DNA of 7,707 bases, from positions 1-7,707 of the forward strand of contig CAMHRD010000048.1 in NCBI GenBank assembly GCA_946187365.1, given 5' to 3'. The position numbers were made by a program, and so were the translations under genes. The stretch's first letter is position 1. Each line of letters starts with the position of its first letter. Source of the DNA: an uncultured Bacteroidales bacterium (GTDB lineage Bacteria > Bacteroidota > Bacteroidia > Bacteroidales > UBA932). Shown here piece after piece: positions 6,659 to 7,707 of the stretch. The notes beneath the pieces were generated by a model that worked only from the letters and a program-made list of their open reading frames with translations, was not told the DNA's origin and made no database searches.

Positions 6659-7707
6659 TTATTGTGCCTCCTTAAGGCGCTCTGCGTTCTCTGCAATCTG
6701 GAGCTGGTCTATAACTTCCTGAATTTCACCGTCCATAAAGACCGGCAGATTGTGGGTAGACCAGTTGATGCGGTGGTCTGTCACACGGCTCTGCGGATAG
6801 TTGTAAGTGCGGATCTTTGCACTGCGGTCTCCGGTGGAAACCATAGTCTTTCTCTTGGATGAAAGATTATCAAGATACTTCTGGTACTCCATGTTGTAGA
6901 GTCTGGTACGCAGCTCGTTAAGAGCCTTCTCATAGTTCTTTAACTGGTTTCTTTCATCCTGGCACTGAACTACAATTCCGGTAGGAATGTGAGTCAGACG
7001 GATTGCGGAATATGTGGTGTTGACTCCCTGTCCGCCAGGACCGGAAGCACAGAAAATATCTTTACGGATATCCTTCTCATTGAGTTCAACGTCAAACTCT
7101 CCGGCCTCAGGAAGTACTACAACGGAAGCAGCGGAGGTATGAACTCTTCCCTGAGTCTCTGTCTGCGGAACTCTCTGAACGCGGTGAACTCCGGACTCAT
7201 ACTTTAAAAGACCATAAACTCCGTCACCGGAAACGGTGCAGATAATCTCCTTATAACCGCCTGCCGTTCCCGGGGCTTGCGAGGTTATCTCCAGTTTCCA
7301 CCCCTTTCTCTCAATGTACTTGGAGTACATACGGAAGAGGTCTCCCGCAAAGATTGCAGCCTCGTCTCCGCCCGTTCCGCCACGGATCTCCATAATGGCG
7401 TTCTTGCCATCTTCCGGGTCTGAAGGAATAAGAAGAAGTTTAATCTCCTCCTCCATCTTTGGAAGCTCCTCCTCCAAAGTAACCATCTCCTCTCTTGCCA
7501 TCTCCTTCAGCTCCTCATCTTTCTCATTCACAATGAGGTCTTTGGCGGCGTTGTAATCTGTTATCATCTTCTGATACTTTGCGCCCGCCTTAACTATAGG
7601 CTCAATCTCTTTGTAATCTTTGTTGAGTTGAACATAGCGCTTCATATCACTCATAGCCTCAGGGTCTGAGAGTTGCGCCTGTATCTCTTCCAGCTTGGTC
7701 TTAAGAC
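6659..7707 (-). CDS. prfA: Peptide chain release factor 1 (5' end outside window)
   Basis: RF1 recognises UAA and UAG in the ribosomal A site and triggers peptide release. The frame continues past the ATG at 7654 to the window edge, adding LKTKLEEIQAQLSDPEA, which matches the conserved RF1 N-terminal helix. The true start is therefore beyond 7707, probably only a few codons away, and the ATG at 7654 is internal. At least 348 residues are present, against about 360 usually. Numbered from that internal ATG, the stop-codon-reading PxT motif is P163-Q164-T165 (7160-7168; PAT in E. coli RF1), which marks RF1 rather than the SPF-bearing RF2. The catalytic GGQ is at 207-209 (7028-7036) in SGPGGQGVNTT, the site methylated by PrmC-type enzymes. 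The TAA at 6659-6661 is 14 bp before uvrA on the same strand, so the two probably share an mRNA. No programmed frameshift is seen, as expected for RF1. Confidence 0.96.
   Translation of the reverse strand, partial: LKTKLEEIQAQLSDPEAMSDMKRYVQLNKDYKEIEPIVKAGAKYQKMITDYNAAKDLIVNEKDEELKEMAREEMVTLEEELPKMEEEIKLLLIPSDPEDGKNAIMEIRGGTGGDEAAIFAGDLFRMYSKYIERKGWKLEITSQAPGTAGGYKEIICTVSGDGVYGLLKYESGVHRVQRVPQTETQGRVHTSAASVVVLPEAGEFDVELNEKDIRKDIFCASGPGGQGVNTTYSAIRLTHIPTGIVVQCQDERNQLKNYEKALNELRTRLYNMEYQKYLDNLSSKRKTMVSTGDRSAKIRTYNYPQSRVTDHRINWSTHNLPVFMDGEIQEVIDQLQIAENAERLKEAQ

Noticed and set aside
6659..7654. Taking the ATG at 7654 as the true start of prfA
   Set aside because: The frame stays open to 7707 and encodes the conserved RF1 N-terminal helix, so this ATG is internal.

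Overview
The window holds five protein-coding genes and almost no non-coding DNA. The two outer genes run off the window edges. On the + strand are the C-terminal third of uvrB and a full-length RelA/SpoT-family (RSH) gene, which overlap by 4 bp. On the - strand, reading right to left, are prfA (release factor 1, missing only its extreme N-terminus), uvrA, and a small secreted endonuclease/exonuclease/phosphatase (EEP) family protein. The two groups converge on a 48-bp gap at 2995-3042.

The best guess for the organism is a member of the Bacteroidota, probably Bacteroidales. The reasons are: protein features I associate with that group (UvrA with a cysteine-poor first zinc module, RF1 with a PxT motif that is not PAT, and the style of the EEP protein); no clear Shine-Dalgarno sequence before any start; and a TAnnTTTG-type promoter -7 element before the EEP gene. 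Genus cannot be read from this. Base composition and codon use look uniform across all five genes, with a purine-rich coding strand full of GAG/AGA/AAG. Nothing looks recently acquired, and there are no mobile elements, tRNAs, rRNAs or CRISPR arrays.

Functionally the window joins nucleotide excision repair (UvrA and UvrB, in opposite orientations), alarmone synthesis (RSH) and translation termination (RF1). This is mostly an ordinary housekeeping region and I do not see a new multi-gene system. The points worth checking are: the RSH protein keeps its (p)ppGpp synthetase residues but has lost several hydrolase residues (HD to HE, the ED pair to RG, N to V), so it is probably a synthetase-only RSH; UvrA stops early in a short AT-rich tail that coincides with a possible promoter for the next gene; and the EEP protein carries a signal peptide, which argues against a role in DNA repair despite its neighbours.
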